64,000 nucleotides of DNA. Source: Sphingomonas sp. R647 (GTDB lineage Bacteria; Pseudomonadota; Alphaproteobacteria; Sphingomonadales; Sphingomonadaceae). The DNA lies in contig NZ_JAIQXT010000004.1 in the NCBI RefSeq assembly GCF_020177055.1, positions 62,001 to 126,000 on the forward strand. The letters run 5' to 3'. The translations under genes were made by a program, and so were the position numbers. Positions 1-8,489 of this stretch are shown here, one piece after another. Within the stretch, counting starts at the first letter, position 1. Each line of letters begins with the position of its first letter. The notes under the pieces were generated by a model. It was not told where the DNA came from and ran no database searches. It saw only the letters and a list, made by a program, of their open reading frames with translations.

Positions 1-789
1 CCCGCGCATGAAGCGCGCCGCGAACCACATGCGGCGCGCGGTCTTGCCGACCAACGTATGCAGCTGGTCGCCATGCACGGCTTCCCAGGCGAGGCGCGCC
101 GCCTCTTCGACCGGGGTGAATTCCAGCCGCGCCGCCTTGACCCGTTCGCGCATCGTCGAATTGCTGCCTACGGGCAGGCCGTCGAGGATCGCGGTGTCGA
201 TGAAGCTGGGCATCAGCGCGCGGACGCGGATGCCGTCGGCGACCCATTCACCGTCGAGCGATTCGGTGAAGCCTCGCACCGCGAACTTGGTCGCCGAATA
301 GATCGCGACCCCGCCGGTGCCATAGATGCCCGCCGCCGACGCGGTGTTAAGCAGGCAGCCGCCGCTGGCTTTCAGATATTTGTGCCCGGCATGCGCGCCC
401 CACACCACGCCCATCAGGTTGATGCCGACGCAGCGCTGCAGCTCCTCCACCGGCGTCGCGGCGAACACCCCGCCGACGCCGATCCCGGCATTGTTGAACA
501 GCACGTCGAGCCGCCCGCCGCTTGACGCAGTGAACTCCGCCAGCGCGCCATCCCACGCCGCGCGGTCGCGCACGTCGAGCGTGTGGCAGGTCACCGGCGC
601 ATCGCCGAGCAGCGCGGCGGTTTCCGCCATCCCCGCCTCGCTGATATCGGCAAGCCCGACGCGCCAGCCGCGCGCGGAAAAGTAGCGGGCGACCGCGCGT
701 CCGATTCCGGAACCGCCCCCGGTGATGAAAATCGCCTGCAGGGCGCCCTCCCCTATGTTTTTGACCTTGGGTGGATCATTCCCCATCAT
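1..789 (-). CDS. SDR family NAD(P)-dependent oxidoreductase (3' end outside window)
   Basis: Minus-strand frame open from position 789 to the window edge (263 codons), so the C-terminus is missing. A glycine-rich dinucleotide motif GGGSGIGRAV, an NNAGIG motif and a catalytic YSATK (Tyr-x-x-x-Lys) place it in the classical short-chain dehydrogenases. The substrate cannot be told. ATGs at 789 and 786 give an unusual 16-18-residue leader before the Rossmann strand. A CTG at 741 preceded by GGGGAGGG would start directly at MQAIFITGG and fits the family better. The gene diverges from the ABC transporter gene at 798, so the two starts are 8 bp apart if ATG 789 is used. Family is sure; start and substrate are not. 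Confidence 0.85.
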   Translation of the reverse strand, partial: MMGNDPPKVKNIGEGALQAIFITGGGSGIGRAVARYFSARGWRVGLADISEAGMAETAALLGDAPVTCHTLDVRDRAAWDGALAEFTASSGGRLDVLFNNAGIGVGGVFAATPVEELQRCVGINLMGVVWGAHAGHKYLKASGGCLLNTASAAGIYGTGGVAIYSATKFAVRGFTESLDGEWVADGIRVRALMPSFIDTAILDGLPVGSNSTMRERVKAARLEFTPVEEAARLAWEAVHGDQLHTLVGKTARRMWFAARFMRG

Positions 790-797
790 GCGCCCCG

Positions 798-1565
798 ATG
801 CCAGCGCAAACCGGCCCGTCGATCGCCCTGCAGGGCGTGTCCAAGTCGTTCGGGGCCGTCCGCGCGCTCGATTCGGTGTCGCTGGCCATCGCGGCGGGCA
901 GCTTTGTCGCGCTGGTCGGCCAGTCCGGATCGGGAAAATCGACGCTTCTCAAGACGATCAACCGGCTGGTCGAGCCGCATAGCGGCGCGGTGACGATCAA
1001 TGGCGCGGATGTGCGGACGCGGCCGACGCATCTGGTGCGTCGCCATATCGGATATGTCTTTCAGTCGATCGGGCTGTTTCCGCACATGACGGTTGGTGAA
1101 AATATCGCGATCGGGCTGCGTATCGCCGGCGCGCGTGACAATGGCGCGCGGGTGGCGGAGTTGCTGGCGCTGGTCGATCTGCCGGGCGATGTCGCGGCGC
1201 GGATGCCGGATCAGCTGTCGGGCGGGCAGCGGCAGCGCGTCGGCGTGGCGCGCGCGCTGGCAACGCAGCCGGGGTGCCTGTTGATGGACGAGCCGTTCGG
1301 TGCGCTTGATCCAGTGACGCGCGACGAACTGGGCCGGGCGGTGCGCGCGCTGCACGACCGGCTGGGGCTGACCACGCTGATGGTCACGCATGACATGGCC
1401 GAGGCGCTGTTGATCGCCGACCGGGTGCTGGTGATGCAGGACGGGCGGATCGTCGCCGATGCGACTCCCGTGGAGCTGGCACGTGGCGGGGGTGGCGCGG
1501 AGGCACAGGCGTTGATCGCCGTGCCGATGCGCCAAGCCGATGCGCTCGAGGCGCTGAAGGCATGA
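798..1565 (+). CDS. Osmoprotectant/glycine betaine-type ABC transporter ATP-binding protein
   Basis: A 255-residue ABC ATPase with Walker A GQSGSGKST, signature LSGGQRQRVG, Walker B CLLMDEPF and a switch histidine in VTHDM. It best resembles the OpuCA/ProV/YehX group that powers uptake of quaternary amines. A CBS-domain tail, common in OpuA/ProV, is absent. The stop overlaps the ATG of the next gene in an ATGA, which encodes the matching permease and binding protein, so the two form a complete importer. I chose ATG 798 because upstream codons in frame lack a ribosome site and lie inside the divergent SDR leader. Compatible solutes are the likely substrate, by family only. Confidence 0.9.
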   Translation: MPAQTGPSIALQGVSKSFGAVRALDSVSLAIAAGSFVALVGQSGSGKSTLLKTINRLVEPHSGAVTINGADVRTRPTHLVRRHIGYVFQSIGLFPHMTVGENIAIGLRIAGARDNGARVAELLALVDLPGDVAARMPDQLSGGQRQRVGVARALATQPGCLLMDEPFGALDPVTRDELGRAVRALHDRLGLTTLMVTHDMAEALLIADRVLVMQDGRIVADATPVELARGGGGAEAQALIAVPMRQADALEALKA

Positions 1566-3088
1566 GCATCGCCTTTGCCCGCGTGCCCGAATTGATGGCG
1601 AGCCATTTGCTGCTGGCGATGGCGGCGCTCGCGCTCGGGATCGCGATCAGCCTGCCGCTGGCGGTCGCGGCGGCGCGGCATCCGCGACTGGGGCGCGTGG
1701 TGCTGGGCGCGGCGAGCCTGATCCAGACGATCCCGTCGCTGGCGCTGCTCGCCTTGTTCTACCCGGTGTTGCTGGCCTTGCGCGGCGTGGTGGGCGATTG
1801 GGTGCCTGCACTTGGCTTTTTGCCCGCCCTGCTCGCGCTGACGCTCTATGCGATCCTGCCGGTGCTGCGGAATGCGACGACGGCGCTGGTGACACTCGAT
1901 CCGGCGCTGCGTGAGGCGGCAGATGGCGTGGGGATGACCGCGCGGCAGAAGCTATGGCTGGTCGAGGCGCCGATCGCCGCGCCGGTGGTGATGGCGGGCA
2001 TCCGCACGGCGGCGGTGTGGACGATCGGCGCGGCGACCTTATCCACCACGGTCGGGCAGCCGAGCCTGGGCGACCTGATCTTTGCGGGATTGCAGACGCA
2101 GAATTGGGCGCTGGTGCTGGCCGGGTGCATCGGCGCGGCGGCGCTGGCGCTGGGGGTCGATTTGATCCTGAGCGTGGCCGAGGGCGGCATCCGCAACCGC
2201 ATGCCGATGCTGGTGCGGATGAGCGCGGGGACGCTGCTCGCCGCGATCTGCGCCGCCGCATTTGCGCTCGCCCCGGTGGCGGGCGGGCAGACGGTGGTGG
2301 TCGGCGCGAAGGGCTTTTCGGAGCAATTCATCCTCGCCCGCCTGATCGGCCAGCGGATGGAGGCGGCGGGCTATCGCGTCGAATATCGCGAGGGGCTGGG
2401 GTCGGCGGTGGCGTTCGGGGCGCTCGCCGGGGGCGATGTCGATGTCTATGTCGATTATTCGGGGACGATCTGGACCAACCAGATGCAGCGCAGCGATGTG
2501 CCGCCGCGTGAGGCGATCGTCACCGGCGTGGGCGACTGGGCGCGGGCCGAACATGGCGTCGGCATGTTGGGATCGCTGGGGTTCGAAAATGCCTATGCAT
2601 TTGCGATGCGCGGCGAGGATGCGCGGCGGCGCGGGATTGTGACGTTGGCCGATCTGGCGGCGCAGGCACCGGGGCTGAACCTGGCCACCGATGTCGAGTT
2701 TCTGGAGCGGCCCGAATGGCGGGCGGTGCGCGATGCCTATGGCCTGCGCTTCAAATCGGCGCGGCCGTATCAGCCGACCTTCATGTACCGTGCGCTGGCG
2801 AGCGGGACGGCGGATGTGATTCCGGCCTTTTCCTCCGACGGGCGGATCGCGGCGGATAAACTGGTGGTGCTGGACGATCCCAAGCGGGCGATTCCCGGCT
2901 ATGACGCGATCCTGCTGGTCGCGCCGGAGCGGGCGGAGGATGCGCGGTTCCAGGCGGCGCTGCGTCCGCTGGTCGGCAAGATCCCGGTCGCCGCGATGCG
3001 CGAGGCGAATTTGATGGTGGACCGGGACGTGGACAAGCGGACGCCGGACGACGCGGCGCGGTGGCTGGCGGCGAAGCTGGGTCTTTAG
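1562..3088 (+). CDS. Fused ABC permease / glycine betaine-type substrate-binding protein
   Basis: A 508-residue fusion. Residues 1 to about 215 are a multi-helix permease domain with the EAA-like loop ([11 protein letters not shown]). A further hydrophobic segment at roughly 218-240 leads into an OpuAC-type periplasmic binding domain starting [15 protein letters not shown] and running to the end ([11 protein letters not shown] is typical of the fold). Permease-binding-protein fusions are known in the OpuABC/OpuC family; the binding domain is tethered on the periplasmic side. Coupled to the ATPase gene by ATGA. Its stop overlaps the stop of the convergent pterin dehydratase gene by 4 bp. The fold is clear; the ligand (betaine, choline, carnitine or other) is inferred. 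Confidence 0.9.
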   Translation: MSIAFARVPELMASHLLLAMAALALGIAISLPLAVAAARHPRLGRVVLGAASLIQTIPSLALLALFYPVLLALRGVVGDWVPALGFLPALLALTLYAILPVLRNATTALVTLDPALREAADGVGMTARQKLWLVEAPIAAPVVMAGIRTAAVWTIGAATLSTTVGQPSLGDLIFAGLQTQNWALVLAGCIGAAALALGVDLILSVAEGGIRNRMPMLVRMSAGTLLAAICAAAFALAPVAGGQTVVVGAKGFSEQFILARLIGQRMEAAGYRVEYREGLGSAVAFGALAGGDVDVYVDYSGTIWTNQMQRSDVPPREAIVTGVGDWARAEHGVGMLGSLGFENAYAFAMRGEDARRRGIVTLADLAAQAPGLNLATDVEFLERPEWRAVRDAYGLRFKSARPYQPTFMYRALASGTADVIPAFSSDGRIAADKLVVLDDPKRAIPGYDAILLVAPERAEDARFQAALRPLVGKIPVAAMREANLMVDRDVDKRTPDDAARWLAAKLGL

Positions 3089-3375
3089 TCCACCAGCGCG
3101 TCGATCGCGCGGGCCATGTCGATGTCGCGGCCCGACAGGCCGCCGGCGTCGTGGGTGGTCAGGAGGATGTCGACCCGGTTCCATACGTTCGACCATTCGG
3201 GGTGATGGTCGGCCTTTTCCGCGAGCAGCGCGACCTGGGTCATGAACGCGAAGGCCTGGCTGAAATCGTCGAAGGTGAAGCTGCGCGTGATCGCGTCGCG
3301 GCCCGTGTCGTGATCCCATTCGGGCAGGCCTTCGAGCGCGTCGTCGCGTTCCGCCTGGCTCAGTTGTTCGACCAT
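3085..3375 (-). CDS. phhB: 4a-hydroxytetrahydrobiopterin dehydratase (pterin-4a-carbinolamine dehydratase)
   Basis: A 96-residue protein of full family length that regenerates pterin cofactor after aromatic amino acid hydroxylation. The PCD signature is visible: [16 protein letters not shown], then [18 protein letters not shown], then the C-terminal [14 protein letters not shown]; the paired His of ADHHPEW are catalytic in the family. ATG 3375 is preceded by GGAGGGGAAGA, a strong ribosome site. The gene faces the transporter genes tail to tail. No phenylalanine hydroxylase gene is in the window, so the metabolic partner is not shown here. Confidence 0.93.
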   Translation of the reverse strand: MVEQLSQAERDDALEGLPEWDHDTGRDAITRSFTFDDFSQAFAFMTQVALLAEKADHHPEWSNVWNRVDILLTTHDAGGLSGRDIDMARAIDALVD

Positions 3376-3414
3376 TCTTCCCCTCCGTTGCTGGGTGCGG
3401 CATAGCGCGGGTTG

Positions 3415-3825
3415 ATGGCAGACAAAACCGAGACTTTCGCGCCGAGTGCGGAACAGATGGAAACGCTCGCGCGCGCGGCGCTGGCGCGGATTCCCGAGCC
3501 GTTTGCGAGCCATTTGCCCGACATCGTGCTGATCGTGGAAGATTTTGCCGATGAGGACACGCTGCGCGAGATGGGGATGGAGGATCCGTTCGAACTGACC
3601 GGCCTCTATTCCGGGCGGCCGGTGGGTGAGAAGGAGGGGTTCGCGATCGGCGAGATTCCGCAGCCCGACACGATCCACCTCTACCGCGTCCCGCTGCTCG
3701 CCGAATGGGTCGAGACCGGGGTGAGCCTGGAGGCGCTGGTTACGCATGTCGTGGTGCATGAGGTCGGGCATCATTTCGGGCTGTCCGACGAGGATATGCA
3801 CGCGCTGGAAGACAGCGTCGCGTGA
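3415..3825 (+). CDS. Zincin-like metallopeptidase family protein (PF06262 type)
   Basis: A 136-residue soluble protein with the zinc-binding motif [14 protein letters not shown] (HExxH followed by H and D) near the C-terminus, typical of the short acid-zincin 'metallopeptidase family protein'. No signal peptide. Substrates of this family are largely unknown. A TTG precedes the ATG at 3415; I take the ATG. Its stop overlaps the GTG start of ccmA, and this pairing with cytochrome c biogenesis genes looks positional rather than functional. Confidence 0.85.
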   Translation: MADKTETFAPSAEQMETLARAALARIPEPFASHLPDIVLIVEDFADEDTLREMGMEDPFELTGLYSGRPVGEKEGFAIGEIPQPDTIHLYRVPLLAEWVETGVSLEALVTHVVVHEVGHHFGLSDEDMHALEDSVA

Positions 3826-4406
3826 GCGATGCGGCAATTCGGCTGGAGGGCGTGGCGTGTGCGCGCGGCGGGCGGATGCTGTTCGAGGGGCTTGATCTGG
3901 CGCTGGAGCCGGGTGGTGGGGTGCTGGTGACCGGGCCAAATGGCGCGGGGAAGTCGAGTTTGATCCGTATCGTTGCGGGGCTGTTGCGGGCGAGTGCGGG
4001 GCGGGTTTCGGTTCGCGGTGAACGCGCCTTGCTGGCCGAGGCGGCGGGGCTGGATCCGGAATTGCCGGTGGGCGAGGCGTTGCGGTTCTGGGCCGGGCTG
4101 GACCGGCGGCGCGATGCGGTCGCGGGGGCGCTGGAGGCGGTCGGGTTGATGCATTTGTATCCGGTGCCGGTGCGGATGTTGTCGACCGGGCAGCGGCGGC
4201 GCGTCGGGATTGCGCGGGTGGTGGCGAGCGGGGCGCCGATCTGGTTGCTCGACGAGCCGGCCAATGGGCTGGACCATGGTGCGATCGGCGTGCTGGGCGG
4301 ACTGGTCGCGGCGCACCGCGCCGCGGGCGGGATTGCGGTGGTGGCGACGCATCTGCCGATCCGGATGCAGGGCGCGGGCGAGATCGTGATCGGGGGCAGC
4401 GTATGA
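3822..4406 (+). CDS. ccmA: Haem exporter ATP-binding protein CcmA
   Basis: A 194-residue ABC ATPase of the compact CcmA type: Walker [10 protein letters not shown], signature-like [10 protein letters not shown] and Walker [13 protein letters not shown]. CcmA drives CcmB in system I cytochrome c maturation, where it powers release of haem-loaded CcmE. GTG start at 3822 overlapping the previous TGA. ccmB follows on the same strand but 130 bp away, separated by a palindromic repeat rather than the usual tight junction. Other ccm genes are not in the window. Confidence 0.92.
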   Translation: MSDAAIRLEGVACARGGRMLFEGLDLALEPGGGVLVTGPNGAGKSSLIRIVAGLLRASAGRVSVRGERALLAEAAGLDPELPVGEALRFWAGLDRRRDAVAGALEAVGLMHLYPVPVRMLSTGQRRRVGIARVVASGAPIWLLDEPANGLDHGAIGVLGGLVAAHRAAGGIAVVATHLPIRMQGAGEIVIGGSV

Positions 4407-4438
4407 GCGGTTCTCAACCCCAAGCTCTGAAGAGCGGC

Positions 4439-4522
4439 ATGTTCTCCTGCGAAAGCAGGAGTCCAGAGTTTATGAGGGCGATCGCTTTTTGGCTCTGGAC
4501 CCCTGCTTTCGCAGGGGAACAT
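4439..4522. repeat. Nested palindromic intergenic repeat between ccmA and ccmB
   Basis: Two 30-nt arms (4439-4468 and 4493-4522) are inverted copies with only two mismatches, both tolerated as G-U pairs in RNA, around a 24-nt spacer. Each arm is itself a hairpin: CTCCTGC-GAAA-GCAGGAG on the left and CCCCTGC-TTTC-GCAGGGG on the right, so the RNA could fold as two small hairpins or one long one. It resembles the short mobile palindromes (REP/BIME class) common between sphingomonad genes. Lying inside an operon, it may attenuate ccmB or protect the ccmA transcript. Confidence 0.85.
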
Positions 4523-4536
4523 CAGGGCTGTCTCAC

Positions 4537-5181
4537 ATGAGCGGCTTTACCTCCCTCGTTGCCCGCGAACTGCGGCGGGCATGGGCGGCGGGCGGGCTGA
4601 CGCTGCCCATCGCCTTCTTCCTGCTGGTGGCCGTGTTGTTCCCGTTTGCGGTGGGGCCGGAGCCGAAATTGCTGGCGCGGATCGGCGGCGGGGTGATCTG
4701 GGCGGCGGCGTTGCTCGCCGCGCTGCTGCCGGTCGAGCGGCTGGTTGCGCCCGATCTGGAGAGCGGGGTGCTCGATCAGCTGGCAGTGCGCGGCTGGAAC
4801 GATGCGAGCGTCGCGGCGGCGAAGATCGTCGGGCATTGGCTGGGCTTTGCGCCCGCCTTGCTGCTGGCGTGCGTGGTGGCGAGCGGGTTGCTGAACCTGT
4901 CGCTGGAACAGGCGCTGGCGGCGGGGTTGAGCCTGTTGATCGGCACTCCGGGGCTGGCCGCACTCGGCGTCGCGACCGCCGCGCTGACGGCAGGGCTGCG
5001 CGGCGCGGGCGCGGTGGCGGGGCTGGTGATGCTCCCCTTCGCGGTGCCGCTGCTGATCTTTGGCGCGGGGGCGATGGGGAATGATCCGAGCGCGGTGAAG
5101 CTGCTGGGCGCGGTAAGCTTGCTGCTGGTGGCCGGGTGCCCGTTTGTGGCGGGGGCGGCTATGCGGATGGGCCGGGGGTAA
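4537..5181 (+). CDS. ccmB: Haem exporter permease CcmB
   Basis: A 214-residue integral membrane protein with about six hydrophobic segments. The family pattern is present: an N-terminal VARELRRAW, then FAVGPEP, APDLESGVLDQLAV and a long run of Gly/Ala/Leu helices. CcmB is the membrane partner of CcmA in cytochrome c maturation. ATG 4537 gives the standard N-terminus; upstream codons in this frame run through the palindromic repeat and are not likely translated. Cytochrome c maturation fits the aa3 oxidase genes further along. Confidence 0.9.
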   Translation: MSGFTSLVARELRRAWAAGGLTLPIAFFLLVAVLFPFAVGPEPKLLARIGGGVIWAAALLAALLPVERLVAPDLESGVLDQLAVRGWNDASVAAAKIVGHWLGFAPALLLACVVASGLLNLSLEQALAAGLSLLIGTPGLAALGVATAALTAGLRGAGAVAGLVMLPFAVPLLIFGAGAMGNDPSAVKLLGAVSLLLVAGCPFVAGAAMRMGRG

Positions 5182-5216
5182 GCGGCTCCACACAACTTTG
5201 GCTGATGACGCACTAA

Positions 5217-5480
5217 CTAGGAGTAATCTGTTTCCGCCTCAGCCCCGTCCGCGAGAAACATTGTGTCCTCGTCGGTGTAGATCGTAAGTTGAGGATCGCC
5301 CTGGTCAGTCTCATATTCGATACGAAGCGGCGCACCAGCACCATCAGCTTCGGAGCTATCTTCGTAATAGAGTGTGACTTCCTGACCGGGAGCAAGACGA
5401 TACCTGGCGGTCGAAAGCTCCAAAAAGAGGATCAACGATCGTTCACCGTTGTTCTTGAACACCTGTTTCAAACGGGTCAT
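5217..5480 (-). CDS. Small hypothetical protein (87 aa)
   Basis: I do not recognise the family. The protein is acidic, especially in its C-terminal third (about ten Asp/Glu in the last 30 residues), with no signal peptide or membrane segment. It is supported as real by a good ribosome site (AGGAGAGG, 4 nt before ATG 5480) and its position directly after the methyltransferase gene on the same strand (9 bp gap), which suggests co-transcription. Local sequence is less GC-rich than its neighbours, so a recent acquisition is possible. Confidence 0.65.
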   Translation of the reverse strand: MTRLKQVFKNNGERSLILFLELSTARYRLAPGQEVTLYYEDSSEADGAGAPLRIEYETDQGDPQLTIYTDEDTMFLADGAEAETDYS

Positions 5481-5489
5481 CTGCCTCTC

Positions 5490-6359
5490 CTAACGACTCC
5501 ACCGCGCAAAGATCGCGGTCGGCAGCACCAGTCCCCTGGCCTCCTCCCGCACGCCGAGTTCGCCGCATTCGACCTTGCCGCCCAAGTCGGCGAAATGCTG
5601 GTTGAGCAACTCGCCGATCGCCAGCGCGGACATGCGGATCGCGTAGACGGTGAGGAAGAGGAAGCGCGAGTCGGCGTCGAGCAGCTGGCGGCAATCGGCG
5701 ATCAGGCCGGGAAGGTCGCGTTCGAGTTGCCAGACTTCGCCGGTCGGGCCGCGGCCATATTTGGGCGGGTCGAGCAGGATGCCGTCATAGCGGCGGCCGC
5801 GACGCACCTCGCGCGCGACGAACTTGGCGGCGTCGTCGATGATCCAGCGGACCGGCTTGTCGTTCATCCCCGACAGCGCGGCGTTGCCCTTGGCCGCCTC
5901 GACCGATTTCTTGGACGCATCGACATGGACGAGTTTGGCGCCCGTTGCCGCCATCGCCAGCGTGCCGACGCCGGTATAGCCGAACAGGTTCATGACCTCG
6001 GGCGCATCGACCCCGGCGGTCTGCTCGCGCATCCAGCTCCACACCGGCGCCATGTCGGGGAAGAAGCCGAGATGGCGGAAGGGGGTGGTTTGGGCGGTGA
6101 ACTTCGCCTCGTTCCACGCCAGCGGCCAGCCTTCACGCGGCACGGGTTTGGTGAACACCCAGCGGCCGCCGCCTTCGTCATCGGGGGCGGGCATGAATTC
6201 GCCATGCGCGTCCCAGTCGGGCGACGCGGGCGCCCACATCGCCTGCGGCTCGGGGCGGATGAAGCGGTAGTCGCCATAGCGTTCGAGCTTGCGGCCATGG
6301 CCGGAGTCGACGAGGCCGTAGTCGGCCCAGGGCTCGCCGGTGAGGGTGATGAGGTTCAT
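5490..6359 (-). CDS. Class I SAM-dependent methyltransferase (RlmI/RlmK-related)
   Basis: A 289-residue Rossmann-fold methyltransferase. Motif I is VMNLFGYTGVGTLAMAATGA, motif II VHVDASKKSVEAAKGNA and motif IV LLDPPKYGRGP. The DPPKY form is typical of COG1092 enzymes, which methylate cytosine or guanine in 23S rRNA. It lacks the N-terminal PUA domain of E. coli RlmI, so the precise target is uncertain. Start at ATG 6359. It lies downstream of thrC on the same strand, separated by a palindromic repeat. Confidence 0.85.
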   Translation of the reverse strand: MNLITLTGEPWADYGLVDSGHGRKLERYGDYRFIRPEPQAMWAPASPDWDAHGEFMPAPDDEGGGRWVFTKPVPREGWPLAWNEAKFTAQTTPFRHLGFFPDMAPVWSWMREQTAGVDAPEVMNLFGYTGVGTLAMAATGAKLVHVDASKKSVEAAKGNAALSGMNDKPVRWIIDDAAKFVAREVRRGRRYDGILLDPPKYGRGPTGEVWQLERDLPGLIADCRQLLDADSRFLFLTVYAIRMSALAIGELLNQHFADLGGKVECGELGVREEARGLVLPTAIFARWSR

Positions 6360-6370
6360 GAGGGTCCCAT

Positions 6371-6440
6371 AACCCGTTTGCCCTGAGCTTGTCGAAGGGC
6401 GGTCTGCGGCCCTTCGATAGGCTCAGGGCGAACGGGGGTT
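6371..6440. repeat. Palindromic intergenic repeat of the 'GCCCTGAGC..TCGAAGGGC' type
   Basis: Left arm 6371-6400 and right arm 6409-6440 are inverted copies around an 8-nt loop. Apart from a 2-nt insertion, the arms differ at three positions, each allowing a G-U pair. The core reads CCCTGAGCCTATCGAAGGGC on one strand. Very similar palindromes are, from general knowledge, widely scattered in sphingomonad and other proteobacterial genomes. The right arm overlaps the last bases of thrC including its stop, so it probably ends or stabilises that transcript. Confidence 0.85.
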
Positions 6441-7842
6441 AGTCGCGTTTGGGCGTCGCCCGCTCCGCCACATAGCTGGTGATTGCCTCGAACGTCGCGG
6501 GCAGCACGTCGTAGCGCTCTTCTCGGTCGAACAGGTCGCCGACTCGTGCGGGCAAAGTCGGGCGGATGCCGGTGGCGCGCTCGACCGCGTCGTCGAACTT
6601 GGCCGGGTGCGCGGTGGCGAGGGTCACGATCGGCACGTGCGGCGGGAGCGCGACGCGCTGCGCGGCGGCGAGGCCGATGGCGGTGTGGGGGTCGAGGACC
6701 TCATCGGCGCGGGCATGCGCCCAGGCCATGGCGCGCGACATGTCGTCCGCCTCGATCCGGTCGCTCGCGAACAAGGATGCCGCGCCCTGTTGCTGGGCGT
6801 TGGTCAGGCGCATCGCCTTGCTCGATTCGAATCCGGCCATTTGCGCCGCGAGCGCGGGGCCGTCGCGCCCGGCAAGGTCGAACAACAGGCGTTCAAAGTT
6901 CGAGCTGACCTGAATGTCCATGCTCGGCGCGGCGGTCGGGGTGACCGTGCCGGCGGAATAGTCGCCGCTCGACAATGCGCGGTGGAGGATGTCGTTGACG
7001 TTGGTCGCGACGATCAGCTTGGCGACCGGCAGTCCCATCTTGGCCGCGACGTACCCTGCGAACACATCGCCGAAATTGCCGGTGGGGACGCTGAACGCCA
7101 CTTCGCGTTGCGGGGCACCGAGGCGGACGGCGGCGTAGAAATAATAGACCACCTGCGCCATCAGCCGCGCCCAGTTGATCGAATTGACCGCGGTGACGTG
7201 GAAGCGGCCCGAGAAACCGGGATCGTTGAACATCGCCTTCACGAGGCGCTGGCCGTCGTCGAAGCTGCCCTCGATCGCGATATTGTGCACGTTCGGCGCA
7301 AGCACCGTGGTCATCTGGCGGCGCTGAACGTCGCTCACCCGCCCCTTGGGGTGGAGCATGAAGATGTCGATGCCCTCACGCCCGGCCACCGCGTCGATCG
7401 CCGCGGAGCCGGTGTCGCCGCTGGTCGCGCCGACGATGGTCAGGTGCCGGGTGGTGCCGGTCAGGAACTTTTCGAACAACAGCCCGAGCAGCTGGAGCGC
7501 GACATCCTTGAACGCGAGCGTGGGCCCGTGGAAGAGTTCGAGCAGGAAATGGCGGTGGTCGAGCTGGACCAGCGGGGTCACGGCGTCATGGCTGAACCGG
7601 CCATAGGCGCGGGTGCACAGGTCGCGCAGCTCGTCTTGCGTCAGACTACCCGCGACGAACGGGGCCATGACGCGCACGGCGGTTTCGACATAGGACAGGC
7701 CGGCCATATCGGCGATCTGGTCGGTGGTGAAGCGCGGCCATTCGACCGGGATGTACAGCCCGCCGTCGCTCGCCAGTCCGGCGAGGGTGACTTCACGGAA
7801 ATCGAGTTCGGGCGCGGTGCCGCGCGTGCTCTGGTAGCGCAT
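6439..7842 (-). CDS. thrC: Threonine synthase
   Basis: A 467-residue pyridoxal-phosphate enzyme that converts O-phosphohomoserine to threonine. The N-terminal MRYQSTRG..PELDF, the PLP-lysine segment FHGPTLAFKDVALQ, SGDTGSAAI and FSVPTGNFGDVFAGY are diagnostic of the ThrC family (type 2, long form). An upstream ATG at 7866 is in frame but adds eight residues not usual in the family, so I start at 7842. No clear ribosome site is visible before either. It is followed by a palindromic repeat and preceded on the same strand by an unrelated phosphatase gene. Confidence 0.96.
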   Translation of the reverse strand: MRYQSTRGTAPELDFREVTLAGLASDGGLYIPVEWPRFTTDQIADMAGLSYVETAVRVMAPFVAGSLTQDELRDLCTRAYGRFSHDAVTPLVQLDHRHFLLELFHGPTLAFKDVALQLLGLLFEKFLTGTTRHLTIVGATSGDTGSAAIDAVAGREGIDIFMLHPKGRVSDVQRRQMTTVLAPNVHNIAIEGSFDDGQRLVKAMFNDPGFSGRFHVTAVNSINWARLMAQVVYYFYAAVRLGAPQREVAFSVPTGNFGDVFAGYVAAKMGLPVAKLIVATNVNDILHRALSSGDYSAGTVTPTAAPSMDIQVSSNFERLLFDLAGRDGPALAAQMAGFESSKAMRLTNAQQQGAASLFASDRIEADDMSRAMAWAHARADEVLDPHTAIGLAAAQRVALPPHVPIVTLATAHPAKFDDAVERATGIRPTLPARVGDLFDREERYDVLPATFEAITSYVAERATPKRD

Positions 7843-7885
7843 GGGAGGGGGAACTAGCCCCCGCATCGGCAGGCGGCAAGAAAGA

Positions 7886-8488
7886 CTAGCTTTGCGGGGG
7901 CGACAATCCCAGCAGCGCGCGCGCGGTTGATCGCCACCGCCTCTTTTCCACGCCCCTCACATTTTCGCAGTCTTTCAGCGTGTCCAGATAGGCCGCAAGC
8001 AGTGGCAGCTCGACATCGGCTGGATCACCTTCGAACGGGTGGGCGTAGATCGCATTGCCGTAGTTGCGCACGCACTTTTCCGGCGTGTCATCAACGATCA
8101 GGATTCGGTCGAGCGGCCATCCGAGCTTCTTGGCCTTGGCCAGCGGCTTGACATAGTGCCGGTGGTCCGTCGGCCAATAGAGATAGTCGTCAGAGTGGAT
8201 GATGCGGGGGAGTGTCGCCCGCGAACGGCCCCAAACGAAGTGCAGGGCGTCAGAGCCGAAAATCTCGCCGACGATCAGCTCGACATAATCGTCAGATGCT
8301 GAGGACCAAACTGCCAGGTCGTAGGACTGAGCGACAGACGCCAGAAACGCGTCCAGATGCGGACGCCGGTAGACATGATAGCCGCACACCGTGAAATCTG
8401 CCGGCCGGTCCAGCGGTGCCTCGCTCGCGTGAACCAAGGTCTCGTCCAGATCCAGAACAAGCAGGATCCGGTCACGTTCGCGACTCAC
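7886..8488 (-). CDS. FCP1/NIF-like HAD family phosphatase
   Basis: A 200-residue HAD hydrolase. Motif I DLDETLVHA (the first Asp is the nucleophile), YHVYRRPHLDAFL, VWSSASDDYV and motif III/IV ILIVDDTPEKCVRNYGN match the NLI-interacting-factor/CTD phosphatase group, better known in eukaryotes as phosphoserine phosphatases of the polymerase CTD. Bacterial members exist but their substrates are largely unknown. GTG start at 8488, one base after the SURF1 stop, so it is probably translated from the oxidase transcript. A role in oxidase assembly is possible from position only. Confidence 0.85.
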   Translation of the reverse strand: MSRERDRILLVLDLDETLVHASEAPLDRPADFTVCGYHVYRRPHLDAFLASVAQSYDLAVWSSASDDYVELIVGEIFGSDALHFVWGRSRATLPRIIHSDDYLYWPTDHRHYVKPLAKAKKLGWPLDRILIVDDTPEKCVRNYGNAIYAHPFEGDPADVELPLLAAYLDTLKDCENVRGVEKRRWRSTARALLGLSPPQS

Positions 8489-8489
8489 G

